DNA from: Candidatus Aegiribacteria sp.
GTDB taxonomy: Bacteria; Fermentibacterota; Fermentibacteria; Fermentibacterales; Fermentibacteraceae
DNA length: 7,018 nucleotides
Assembly: GCA_021107345.1 (NCBI GenBank)
Contig: JAIOSX010000311.1
Coordinates: forward strand, 1-7,018
Direction of reading: 5' to 3'
Shown: positions 1 through 6,482 of the stretch, piece after piece
Layout: each line of letters starts with the position of its first letter
How positions within the stretch are numbered: position 1 is the first letter of the stretch
Notes under the pieces: model-generated
Seen by the model: only the letters and a program-made list of their open reading frames with translations
Database searches by the model: none
Told to the model about the DNA's origin: nothing
Made by a program: the position numbers and the translations under genes

Positions 1-733
1 TATCGAAGTCGTTCTCTGAGATCACATATTGAGTTTCATCAACCCACACTCCACCCACGGGAAGATCCACTGTACAACCTCCATTGGCAATCAGTTCACT
101 GAAGTCAAAAGTTATCTCCAGCTGGTCTACTGTACCGTCACCCCAGTATCCAGCGGGATCCAGCAGATACTGAAAGGACCTGTTCTCGTACATCGTGAAA
201 AAATTCTTTGTGAACCACAGGTCCTCATACCAGGCTTTGAAGCTGTAACTGACCAAAAGCTCCACAGTATCCAATGGCTGGATTTCAAAGGAAGTGGTAA
301 AGAAAAGTCTGTGAATGTCCCGCTCAATGTCCCAGGGGTCGATGAAGATATCAGTATTGAATCCCTGTCGGATCTGGTAATCCAGCGGTCTACCATTCAG
401 AGTGATTTCGAACCGGGGAACCTCTTCATCAATCAGAACACCATGATTCATCCCCGTAAACTCCGATAGGACCAGGTCTACGGGAAACGCGTAATCGGTA
501 TTCGTTCCGTCACCTGTATCGCAGAGAACATACCTGGCTTCCACATCAACGTACTCGAATCCGGGAGTGAGGATAAGATTCTCTGAAACCAGTTCAGCCC
601 CTCTGTAAACACTGTATATCACATTTCCTGTACCAACTGTGTTTGAAAAATTAACAGGGCCACCGTTTGCCAGTACCGTAGAACTTATTCCGGCGCACAG
701 CAAAAGAAATACGCTGTATATCAATGGCCTCAT
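1..733 (-). CDS. Secreted beta-rich protein, DUF4424-like (3' part outside window)
   Basis: This is a continuous minus-strand frame from an ATG at 733 to the window edge: 244 codons, no stop, so the C-terminus is missing. The start is well supported by a GGAGG five bases upstream. Residues 1-22 form a signal peptide: Arg2, a hydrophobic core with FLLLCAG, and a VLA/NGG cleavage site, so the product should be exported. There is no lipobox. The mature part is rich in short alternating hydrophobic strands and has one stretch (LILTPGFEYVDVEARYVLCD, then YAFPVDL) that resembles the N-terminal beta-sandwich pattern of DUF4424 proteins. A later stretch (FQYLLDPAGYWGDG, then QLEITFDF) resembles the second half of that family. 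The match is from memory of the pattern and is tentative; a generic secreted hypothetical protein is the alternative. No catalytic motif is visible. It is transcribed divergently from the TPR gene across a 457-bp gap. Confidence 0.8.
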   Translation of the reverse strand, partial: MRPLIYSVFLLLCAGISSTVLANGGPVNFSNTVGTGNVIYSVYRGAELVSENLILTPGFEYVDVEARYVLCDTGDGTNTDYAFPVDLVLSEFTGMNHGVLIDEEVPRFEITLNGRPLDYQIRQGFNTDIFIDPWDIERDIHRLFFTTSFEIQPLDTVELLVSYSFKAWYEDLWFTKNFFTMYENRSFQYLLDPAGYWGDGTVDQLEITFDFSELIANGGCTVDLPVGGVWVDETQYVISENDFD

Positions 734-738
734 CTCAA

Positions 739-743
739 CCTCC
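739..743 (-). promoter_or_regulatory. Shine-Dalgarno GGAGG of the DUF4424-like gene
   Basis: On the minus strand GGAGG is followed by TTGAG and then the ATG at 733. This 5-base spacing fixes the start of a gene that is otherwise cut by the window edge. Confidence 0.75.
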
Positions 744-758
744 AGACACGTTTATACA

Positions 759-776
759 GGCAGGGAAGCACCTGCC
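759..776. repeat. Perfect 6-bp inverted repeat GGCAGG/CCTGCC in leader of the leftward gene
   Basis: The arms at 759-764 and 771-776 are exact complements around a 6-base loop (GAAGCA on the plus strand). It lies about 25 bases upstream of the DUF4424-like start. No T-run follows on either strand, so it is not an obvious terminator. It could be an operator or a leader hairpin, or chance. Confidence 0.35.
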
Positions 777-890
777 GTAATCATCTACAGGAAAGAACAT
801 TACCGAAGGCGGCACCACTCGTCAAGAACATCAGAGATCACCTTCCTCCCGGATAGGTCCCGGCAGTTGAATAGCTTTCTGAAATACATA

Positions 891-956
891 GTTACACGCC
901 TGTTTCTGCAACAGCACATATCACTGCATCACGCAGTTACACCGCTATCGTGTAAC
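891..956. repeat. Three copies of GTTACAC, two of them forming a 7-bp inverted repeat
   Basis: GTTACAC occurs at 891-897 and 936-942 on the plus strand and as GTGTAAC at 950-956. The last two make a perfect dyad with a 7-base loop (CGCTATC). The first two share the longer word AGTTACAC and are 45 bases apart. The arrangement, one dyad plus one distal half-site between divergent genes, is what a regulator binding region can look like. No regulator is identified and coincidence is possible. Confidence 0.35.
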
Positions 957-1135
957 CAGTCGTGTCAAATGGAAGTTTGAAGCCATAAAATGGTTTACTG
1001 CTGTCCCTCACAGCTGTACGGTTTCGATCCTGCGTTTGCTCAGTACCTTGACCGGGCAGAGTTATCCTGCAATTATCTATTCAAACAGAGAAGCACGTCC
1101 GGACAGGAAGAGCTGGAGCGTTCTTCAGTGCCGTA

Positions 1136-1166
1136 TTGACACAATAACGATAAATCCAGTTAACTA
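1136..1166 (+). promoter_or_regulatory. Possible promoter for the TPR gene
   Basis: A perfect -35 hexamer TTGACA lies at 1136-1141, in an AT-rich stretch 50-55 bases upstream of the GTG start. The -10 is poor: TTAACT at 1160-1165, 18 bases downstream, matches TATAAT at only three positions. The call therefore rests on the -35 box and its position between divergent genes. Confidence 0.3.
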
Positions 1167-1190
1167 ATAAATTAGCCGGATTGGAAAACA

Positions 1191-2423
1191 GTGGGAAAAC
1201 ACCCGGAAAACAATATGGAAGAAAGCTCTACCCGGAAGGCACTTGAAAAACAACTCACAGAGTCTACCGGAAAAGAACGAATTGGTTTTCTATGCAAGCT
1301 TTCACCTATGATTCGATCAATAGATCCTTCCGAAACAATTAAATACTGCAGAGAAGCTTTAGACCTTCTGAAAAGCTTTCCCGATAAAGATCTTGAATCC
1401 GGGCTCCTGGGAGACATCTGCTGGGCATACCAGAACATTGGCAAATATCAGGAAGCACTGGAATATGGTTTTAAACACCTTGAGCTTTCCAGAGAGATAA
1501 AGAACAAAAAGGAAGAAGCCAATTCGCTTAATGAAATAGGTGTTACCTATTGGCGACTTGCATGCTACGATGATGCTCTTGAATACAGTTTCAAAGCACT
1601 CAGATTGCTTGAAGAACTGAATGACCCCAGTGGTGTTGCGGACATCAACAACAATATCTGCATTCTATTCACTGATATGAAAAAGAATGAAAAAGCTCTC
1701 GAATACTGTCGTAAGGCTTTGGAGTACTACAGCAATTCCAGCTCAGGAGAAAAAGGCATAAACGAAAGTATCAACCATTCCAATACACTCAATAATATGG
1801 GAGCTATACACCAGGAACTCGAGAATTATACAGAGGCCTTGAAATTCCATCGCGCATCTCTTGAAATGAGAAACACACTTGATGACAAAAAAGGAATTTC
1901 TCATTCAAATGTGAATATCGGATTAGCTCTGAGAGGAATCAGCAAACATCAGGAAGCGCTGGAATGCTTCTTCAAAGCTCTCAAAACCACCAGAGAAATA
2001 GATGATAAGAATACTGAAGCTGATATCCTGCTTAACATCGGTATTACATATGCTTCAATGAATGATTTCGATAAGGCACTTGAATACATCAGGCAATGTG
2101 AAGTCAGCGCCAGAAAGATCAATGCCAAATGTATACTTAGCAATTGTTATAAAGAGTTATCATCCCTTCACAAAAACATGTCTGATTTTGAGAAGGCTCT
2201 TTTCTTCCTGGAAAAACATAAGCTTCTGGAAAATGAAATATTCAACAAAGACACCAGAAAAAGAATGCTTGAACTGGAAGTTAGATATAATGTTAAAAGC
2301 AGAATAAAAGAAGCGGAAATAACCAGACGGAAGAACAGGGAACTTGCTGAGACCAACCTGGAATTGAGCAACGCGCTTAAAGAGGTAAAAACTCTGTGCT
2401 TCCTGCAAAAAGATCAGAGATGA
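1191..2423 (+). CDS. TPR-repeat/coiled-coil regulatory protein, C-terminally truncated by a frameshift
   Basis: The 410-residue product has no signal peptide and should be cytoplasmic. From about residue 69 to 350 it is a run of roughly seven tetratricopeptide repeats of about 40 residues, with the helix A/B signature (for example AYQNIGKYQEALEYGFKHLE at 79-98). A weaker repeat precedes them near 29-62. Residues 352-402 form a charged coiled coil with the ELEVRY and ELAETNLELSNAL signatures that typically link TPR sensor arrays to an output module. The last nine residues (LCFLQKDQR) are not family-like: the conserved CxxC module follows immediately in the +1 frame. TPR arrays bind proteins, so a scaffold or sensor role is inferred. 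The start is ambiguous: GTG at 1191 gives 410 residues, ATG at 1215 gives 402, and neither has a strong Shine-Dalgarno, unlike most neighbouring genes. No kinase, GGDEF, cyclase or DNA-binding domain is present. Confidence 0.85.
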   Translation: MGKHPENNMEESSTRKALEKQLTESTGKERIGFLCKLSPMIRSIDPSETIKYCREALDLLKSFPDKDLESGLLGDICWAYQNIGKYQEALEYGFKHLELSREIKNKKEEANSLNEIGVTYWRLACYDDALEYSFKALRLLEELNDPSGVADINNNICILFTDMKKNEKALEYCRKALEYYSNSSSGEKGINESINHSNTLNNMGAIHQELENYTEALKFHRASLEMRNTLDDKKGISHSNVNIGLALRGISKHQEALECFFKALKTTREIDDKNTEADILLNIGITYASMNDFDKALEYIRQCEVSARKINAKCILSNCYKELSSLHKNMSDFEKALFFLEKHKLLENEIFNKDTRKRMLELEVRYNVKSRIKEAEITRRKNRELAETNLELSNALKEVKTLCFLQKDQR

Positions 2424-2538
2424 CCATGGTTACTGGAAACAGATTGAATCATACTTCTCCGAGCATTCGGAAGTTCGTTTCAGTCACGGCCTGTGCCCCC
2501 TGTGCCTTGCAAAGCTGTATCCTGATATGAAAGAATGA
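2395..2538 (+). pseudogene. Out-of-frame CxxC...CxxC output module of the TPR protein
   Basis: In the +1 frame relative to the TPR gene, 47 codons read CASCKKIRDDHGYWKQIESY, then FSEHSEVRFSHGLCPLCLAK and LYPDMKE, ending in TGA at 2536-2538. This closely matches a C-terminal module I know from many TPR, PAS and GAF signalling proteins, where the consensus is roughly LSGLLPICSSCKKIRDD, GYW.QIE.Y, FSHG.CP.C..KLYP. Its two CxxC pairs (module residues 1/4 and 34/37) suggest a zinc-ribbon-like metal site. The upstream gene ends its normal frame at ACT (2391-2393), and the usual seven residues LSGLLPI are replaced by a single base, so about 20 bp appear to be missing. There is no start codon or ribosome-binding site of its own, so it is probably untranslated. 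The module's sequence is otherwise well preserved, which implies a recent event or an assembly artefact. Confidence 0.8.
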
Positions 2539-2546
2539 ATCGATTC

Positions 2547-3275
2547 CTATTCAGCCTGGCATTCACCTGAGACCACTCTGAACCTGCCGTTGGGTCCTTC
2601 AAAACCGGGCTCTATTGAAATCAGCACTACTAGCAGGTTATCAGGAATAAAGGGATTCCTGTAGACGGCATAAATTCCGTAATTCATAGACATTCTCCAT
2701 GATTCCTGAATGATGTCCTCTTTGAAGAGAATGTGTTCCTCTCCGTTACCGGATATCTGAAGAATCGGTGTAACAGGGGGCCACTCGGTGCAGTTCTGCT
2801 CTATATCTGCAGGTTTGTTTATAAGGGTTAGTGTGATTTCTCCACTGTTGTAATCCTGTACGTAGCTTTCAAGACAGAACACAACGGTATCTCTTCTTAC
2901 TCCCAGATCTGTTAATGAGTGGTAAATAAGAGGCTCACAGACAATATCCAGGTCTATCCCCCATGAGTACCAGAGGTCTTCCTTTTTTTCTCCGACAGCA
3001 GAGAGATCTGCCAGTTCTGGTGATTCATCTGTGAACTCATCCCATACATGCTCGAACAGATCCTCCTGCAGTGAAGTCTGCGTATTGAGAACTTCAACAG
3101 TGATCCACTGAAATCCACTACCATCCTGAATTCCACCGGTTTCCCAGGCAACATGCTCTCCATTCCGGGAGAAGCCAATTAGACGAAACCATGCCTGATC
3201 TCCAGAGTAAGCCTGAGCTGGAAGAAGAGACAGACAAACATATACTAGAATAGAGACAGTTATTTCTTTTTTCAT
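2547..3275 (-). CDS. Secreted DUF2259-like protein
   Basis: The 242-residue product starts at an ATG (3275) with AGGAG six bases upstream. Residues 1-22 are a signal peptide: KK after Met, a hydrophobic core, and an AQA/YSG cleavage site, so it is exported. The mature N-terminus (RLIGFSRNGEHVAWETGGIQ followed by DGSGF) matches the opening of DUF2259 secreted proteins, where I recall a pattern like GFS..G.Y.AFE..G.QDGSGF. The end (PGFEGPNGRFRVVSG) matches that family's closing motif. The length, about 220 mature residues, is also as expected. The biochemical function of the family is unknown; the beta-strand-rich pattern suggests a small periplasmic domain. The gene lies 120 bp downstream of the peptidase gene on the same strand and converges on the TPR gene with 8 bp between the module stop at 2538 and its TAG. 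I see no terminator in that gap. Confidence is high that it is a gene, moderate for the family. Confidence 0.82.
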   Translation of the reverse strand: MKKEITVSILVYVCLSLLPAQAYSGDQAWFRLIGFSRNGEHVAWETGGIQDGSGFQWITVEVLNTQTSLQEDLFEHVWDEFTDESPELADLSAVGEKKEDLWYSWGIDLDIVCEPLIYHSLTDLGVRRDTVVFCLESYVQDYNSGEITLTLINKPADIEQNCTEWPPVTPILQISGNGEEHILFKEDIIQESWRMSMNYGIYAVYRNPFIPDNLLVVLISIEPGFEGPNGRFRVVSGECQAE

Positions 3276-3281
3276 TTTCTT

Positions 3282-3286
3282 CTCCT
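3282..3286 (-). promoter_or_regulatory. Shine-Dalgarno AGGAG of the DUF2259-like gene
   Basis: On the minus strand AGGAG is followed by six purine-rich bases (AAGAAA) and the ATG at 3275, fixing the start directly in front of the signal peptide. Confidence 0.7.
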
Positions 3287-3296
3287 GCCCTAAGCT

Positions 3297-3325
3297 GAGG
3301 ATACCGCCCTTAGCAAGGCTATCTC
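3297..3325. repeat. Imperfect inverted repeat between the peptidase and DUF2259-like genes
   Basis: The bases GAGGATACCGCCCTT and AAGGCTATCTC can pair over 10-11 positions with a few bulges around an AGC loop at 3312-3314. An outer pair TAAGCT (3291-3296) and AGCTTA (3339-3344) brackets it. It sits just upstream of the Shine-Dalgarno of the DUF2259-like gene and could be a leader hairpin or a weak terminator for the peptidase transcript. There is no T-run after it on the minus strand. An AT-rich ATTTTATT follows on the plus strand, but no plus gene ends there. Confidence 0.3.
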
Positions 3326-3395
3326 ATTTTATTGCTGTAGCTTAAGCGGAAAGCTCCTGTTCAGCGTAAACTCTTACACCTGTGAGATCAGATGA

Positions 3396-5558
3396 TCAGA
3401 AAACTCCATCCACATCCATGCTTAGTGCTTCAGTAAGAAAAGCAAGCTTATCCGCCAGTTTCTGAATGGCTTCTGAAAGCCCTACCGAACCACCGTGCCC
3501 TGCACTTGTCTGAATCCTTATTAACACTGGAGCGTCGCCGGCCTGTGCTGCCTGCAGTCTGGCGGCATATTTGAAGCTGTGTCCCGGTACCACCCTGTCA
3601 TCATGATCTGCGGTTGTTACCAGTACTGCAGGATATTCAATACCCTCTTCTATATTGTGGTATGGTGAAAGTTCATACAGGAACTCAAATTCATCCGGAT
3701 CGTCCGGATCGCCATACTCCGAAGTCCATGCCCAGCCTATTGTAAAAAGTTGGAACCGTAAAAGATCCATAACCCCCATCGACGGTAAAGCTGCCCCATA
3801 CAGATCGGGTCTTTGATTCAGGCATGCAGCAACAAGAGTACCTCCGTTAGAACCTCCAGTAATGGCCAGCTTTGGTGTCGAGGTATATCCATTTGTAATG
3901 AGATACTCCGCAGCACAGATGAAATCGTCATAAACGTTCTGCCTGTTTTCCTTTATACCCGCTAGGTGCCACTCTTCTCCGTATTCCCCTCCACCTCGGA
4001 TACAGGGCAATGCAAAGATTCCGCCCATTTCAAGCCATACCAGTATTTCAGTTCTGAACCAGGGAGCCATCGAAACGTTAAATCCCCCATAACCCTGAAG
4101 CAGGGTCGGATTGGATCCATCCAGTTCGATATCCTCAGGGTACACCAGAAACATCGGTATTAATGTTCCATCATAGCTCTCATAAAAAACCTGTTCTGTA
4201 ACATAACCGGCAAGGTCGGTATTGATCTCAGGTTCCCAGAAAAGTGTGCTTTCAGAGGTTTCAAAATCATATCTGTATATTGTTCCAGGATAGAGAAAAG
4301 ACGAAAACGTATAAAAGGTTTCAGTGTCCGACTGCAATCCTCCAAATCCCCAGGCTGTTCCGGGACAAGGCAATTCTATTTCGCTTTCAAAAACGCCGTC
4401 CAAATTGTAAATTTGCACCAGACTGTAGGCATCCCGGGTGTATGTCAGAACAAGAGAGCTGTCGTTCAGTATAGTTGCTCTATTAAGGATATCTTCAGCT
4501 TCAGGAACCAGGATTCTCCAGTTTTCTCTTGAAGGCTCTGAAATATCTATGGAGATGATTCTTCCGTTTGGTGCATCAAGATCTGTAAAGAAATAGAAAT
4601 CTTCCCCGATATTTCCAATAGGGCGATACGAGGCATCAAAATCATTAAGCAGTTCGATTATCTGTTTATCCTCACTGTCCAGATCAATATAGAAAATTCC
4701 GTTTTTCTGGACACTGTTCGGATCGTAGATATAAATAACAAGATAGTGTTCATCTTCTGTAACCCCTGCATTTATCATCCATTCGGGTTTATCAGGGCGT
4801 TCATATATCAGGACATCCTGATCCTGAGATGTTCCCAGTTCATGAAAATACAGTTTATGATAGTGATTAACTGCATCGTACTCTTCACACTCAACTGGTT
4901 CGTCATACCTGCTGTAGTAAAAACCTGTATTTTCGCTGTTCCAGTTCGCTCCGGACATCTTGCTCCACATTACCGTGTCATCAAGATCTATGCCCGTGGT
5001 CACATCTCGTACATGCCATGTTCTCCAGTCTGAGCCGCTCTCACTTGTGGCCCATGCAATAAGTTTGCCATCATGGCTTACGGTTGTTCCTGCCAGAGAA
5101 AGGTTTTCCTCTTCCGGAAACAGATTCGGATCAATCAGGACAAAAGGTTCTCCTCCAAGAGTATCCTGGCAGTAATACACTGAGTGTTCCTGTAATCCAT
5201 CGTTTAGATAGAAAAAGTTGTAAGGTCCTCTGTGTAACGGCATCGAATAACGTTGATAATCCACGAGTTCGGTGTACCTGATTCCTATTGCTTCTCTGAT
5301 CGGGATGGTCTCCAGATAACCAAAGGTCAGATCATTCTGGGCGTTTATCCATGCAAGGGTTTCTTCGGAGTCAAGATCTTCCAGCCATCGGTAGGGGTCT
5401 GCAACAGGTGTTCCAAAAAAATCATCCACCTGGTCATCGATCCTGGTATAAGGATACTGAAAACTTTCCGCTATCGAAACAGAAACTCCTATTAATAAAG
5501 AGATAAGAATGACTTCAATTAATCTGTATCCTGATCCGGCAGTTTTACAAACGTACAT
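3396..5558 (-). CDS. Exported prolyl oligopeptidase (serine peptidase, family S9A)
   Basis: The enzyme cleaves short peptides on the carboxyl side of proline. The 720-residue product begins with a signal peptide (hydrophobic 13-29, cleavage near SIA/ESF at 30), so the enzyme is probably periplasmic. The mature part matches the family's usual length of about 690. Residues near 35-60 (YPYTRIDDQVDDFFGTPVAD, then PYRWLED) are the family's N-terminal signature. Residues about 85-440 cover the beta-propeller, and about 445-720 the alpha/beta-hydrolase domain. The catalytic triad is intact by alignment to the porcine enzyme: Ser570 in GGSNGG, Asp653 in TADHDDRVVP, His688 in SAGHGGSVG. Tyr490 in GYGGF is the oxyanion tyrosine. 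Trp611, Tyr615 and Arg655 match the residues that bind the substrate proline and carbonyl. The ATG at 5558 has only a weak GAGAG upstream. The neighbouring S9B/S9C families are less likely given the N-terminal signature and spacing. A frame-perfect gene with all key residues should encode an active enzyme. Confidence 0.95.
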   Translation of the reverse strand: MYVCKTAGSGYRLIEVILISLLIGVSVSIAESFQYPYTRIDDQVDDFFGTPVADPYRWLEDLDSEETLAWINAQNDLTFGYLETIPIREAIGIRYTELVDYQRYSMPLHRGPYNFFYLNDGLQEHSVYYCQDTLGGEPFVLIDPNLFPEEENLSLAGTTVSHDGKLIAWATSESGSDWRTWHVRDVTTGIDLDDTVMWSKMSGANWNSENTGFYYSRYDEPVECEEYDAVNHYHKLYFHELGTSQDQDVLIYERPDKPEWMINAGVTEDEHYLVIYIYDPNSVQKNGIFYIDLDSEDKQIIELLNDFDASYRPIGNIGEDFYFFTDLDAPNGRIISIDISEPSRENWRILVPEAEDILNRATILNDSSLVLTYTRDAYSLVQIYNLDGVFESEIELPCPGTAWGFGGLQSDTETFYTFSSFLYPGTIYRYDFETSESTLFWEPEINTDLAGYVTEQVFYESYDGTLIPMFLVYPEDIELDGSNPTLLQGYGGFNVSMAPWFRTEILVWLEMGGIFALPCIRGGGEYGEEWHLAGIKENRQNVYDDFICAAEYLITNGYTSTPKLAITGGSNGGTLVAACLNQRPDLYGAALPSMGVMDLLRFQLFTIGWAWTSEYGDPDDPDEFEFLYELSPYHNIEEGIEYPAVLVTTADHDDRVVPGHSFKYAARLQAAQAGDAPVLIRIQTSAGHGGSVGLSEAIQKLADKLAFLTEALSMDVDGVF

Positions 5559-5736
5559 TTTCTCTCACTTTCTTACCATGCATATTTTGTTCCGGGCTTC
5601 CTTGAACAATGATACATTTTCCCGTACCCGGATACCGATGATCGAGATGTACTGAACGTATCCATCCATACTAAATTCTGTTTCGATCTTGTTGACGAGG
5701 GGTTGTCAGCAGTCGAAATGTCTGGAAAAACGTTCG

Positions 5737-5760
5737 TCGAGGGTCAGTTTTTGACCTCGA
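5737..5760 (-). terminator. Hairpin spanning the stop codon of the LiaF-like gene, possible weak terminator
   Basis: The arms 5737-5746 and 5752-5760 pair over nine positions with one bulged base (5743) and a 5-base loop (5747-5751). The stem includes the TGA stop at 5744-5746. On the minus strand it is followed, six bases later, by TTTTT (5730-5726). That spacing is too long for a textbook intrinsic terminator, so read-through into the peptidase gene is possible. It may instead protect the 3' end or mark a processing site. Confidence 0.4.
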
Positions 5761-6454
5761 TACCTCCCATTATAGCCATTCCTCTTATAGTAAGTTCTCT
5801 AATAGCTTTTTCCGGATGTGCTGCTATTTCTTCCTTTGACATAACAACTGTTTTATTGTCTATCCCACCAAGAATAGGTGTCCCCTGTATATTAACGTGC
5901 CAGTGCCGGGGTGTTTTTATGTCAATTCCGCCCATAAAAACAAACACATCGATCACTGCATTATCGATCTGGATGTCAGCATCTCTAAGGTCAATTGTTC
6001 CACCACCCATGAATGCAGTCAATTTTCCGCCGTTAAACTGTTTTGAAGCAAATATGTGATCTCCTCCTCCCAGGATAAATGAAAGATCACAGTTATTGCT
6101 GGAGGATGAAGTTGCATTACTTCCCCATATTGTATTTTTAATTATCGACAGTCCGAATATAATAATAAATAAAGGCCATAATGTTCCCATATTAAATACT
6201 ATAATATCCAAATTGTTCAAAAGGAACAGTACTCCGACAACAACAAAGATAGCTCCGCCGAAACCGTGCCGTGTTCCACCGGGTCTGATGATATGGTTCA
6301 AGCCAATCATAATGAGCGCAACAGGCCAGAAATCCCACAAGTTGATTCTGATATCAACGCCCAGATTATCAAGCAGAAGAAGAACTCCTGCACAAATGAC
6401 AACCAGCCCGATGATCACCTTTATATCAAGACTATTCCTTACTTTTCCACTCAT
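5744..6454 (-). CDS. LiaF-like membrane protein (DUF5668-type helices plus LiaF C-terminal beta domain)
   Basis: The 236-residue product has four predicted membrane helices at about 11-29, 39-56, 64-80 and 91-106. They form two copies of one two-helix unit, each with the motif VLLLLDNLG or VLFLLNNLD and then WP(V/L)..I.I.GL (43-52 and 93-102), typical of DUF5668. After a Ser/Asn-rich linker (114-121) comes a soluble beta-rich domain with a recurring glycine turn: ILGGGD at 127, FMGGGTID at 148, FMGGIDI at 173, ILGGIDN at 194, IMGGIEV at 228. This is the pattern of LiaF/VraT C-terminal domains, which in Firmicutes restrain a cell-envelope-stress kinase. No such two-component system is nearby, so the target is unknown and an envelope-stress role is inferred by family only. 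ATG at 6454 is preferred over in-frame GTG at 6466 because the GTG overlaps a strong GGAGGG Shine-Dalgarno. It lies 28 bp after the iron-sulfur gene, probably in one operon. Confidence 0.88.
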   Translation of the reverse strand: MSGKVRNSLDIKVIIGLVVICAGVLLLLDNLGVDIRINLWDFWPVALIMIGLNHIIRPGGTRHGFGGAIFVVVGVLFLLNNLDIIVFNMGTLWPLFIIIFGLSIIKNTIWGSNATSSSSNNCDLSFILGGGDHIFASKQFNGGKLTAFMGGGTIDLRDADIQIDNAVIDVFVFMGGIDIKTPRHWHVNIQGTPILGGIDNKTVVMSKEEIAAHPEKAIRELTIRGMAIMGGIEVKN

Positions 6455-6458
6455 TTTT

Positions 6459-6464
6459 CCCTCC
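6459..6464 (-). promoter_or_regulatory. Shine-Dalgarno GGAGGG deciding the LiaF-like start
   Basis: GGAGGG is followed by AAAA and ATG at 6454. The upstream in-frame GTG (6466-6464) shares a base with this site, so it cannot use it. The ATG is therefore the likely start. Confidence 0.75.
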
Positions 6465-6482
6465 ACAGATTACGCTTATACC

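Larger units (their letters stand above)
734..1190. other. Divergent intergenic region, no convincing gene
   Basis: These 457 bases separate the divergent starts of the DUF4424-like and TPR genes. Frames on both strands are short, lack a plausible ribosome-binding site and show no recognisable protein motif. One 113-codon plus frame mostly overlaps the minus gene's start and reads as a shadow. The region contains several small perfect inverted repeats: 759-776 (GGCAGG/CCTGCC), 923-937 (ACTGC/GCAGT), 936-956 (GTTACAC/GTGTAAC) and 1000-1014 (GCTGT/ACAGC). A TATAAA on the minus strand at 751-756 could be a -10 element for the leftward gene, but no good -35 lies 17-18 bases upstream of it. A decayed gene cannot be excluded, but I recognise none. 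Confidence 0.6.

Noticed and set aside
803..892. Short minus-strand frame MYFRKLFNCR... of about 29 codons that looked like a possible transposase remnant
   Set aside because: It is too short, has no ribosome-binding site, no neighbouring inverted ends or target duplication, and I could not match it to a transposase motif.
639..980. 113-codon plus-strand frame across the start of the DUF4424-like gene
   Set aside because: It overlaps about 95 bases of a well-supported minus gene, including its signal peptide and ribosome-binding site. It has no ribosome-binding site of its own and its product shows no domain-like pattern.
2395..2423. Programmed ribosomal frameshift joining the TPR frame to the CxxC module
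   Set aside because: There is an AAAAA stretch just after the junction but no slippery-site plus structure arrangement, and the seven linking residues usual in the family are absent, which points to a deletion rather than recoding.
2537..2546. Perfect 10-base palindrome GAATCGATTC in the convergent gap as a terminator
   Set aside because: It has no loop, is AT-rich in the stem and is not followed by a T-run on either strand, so it would not act as an intrinsic terminator.
5630..5663. GGATAC...GTATCC inverted repeat upstream of the peptidase gene
   Set aside because: Six-base arms around a 22-base spacer are expected by chance, and no promoter elements sit at matching positions.
5703..6059. 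Plus-strand frames opposite the LiaF-like gene, including 5703-6059 and 6096-6620
   Set aside because: They are antisense shadows of genes with clear membrane helices and cluster motifs; no ribosome-binding sites or protein-like patterns are seen.
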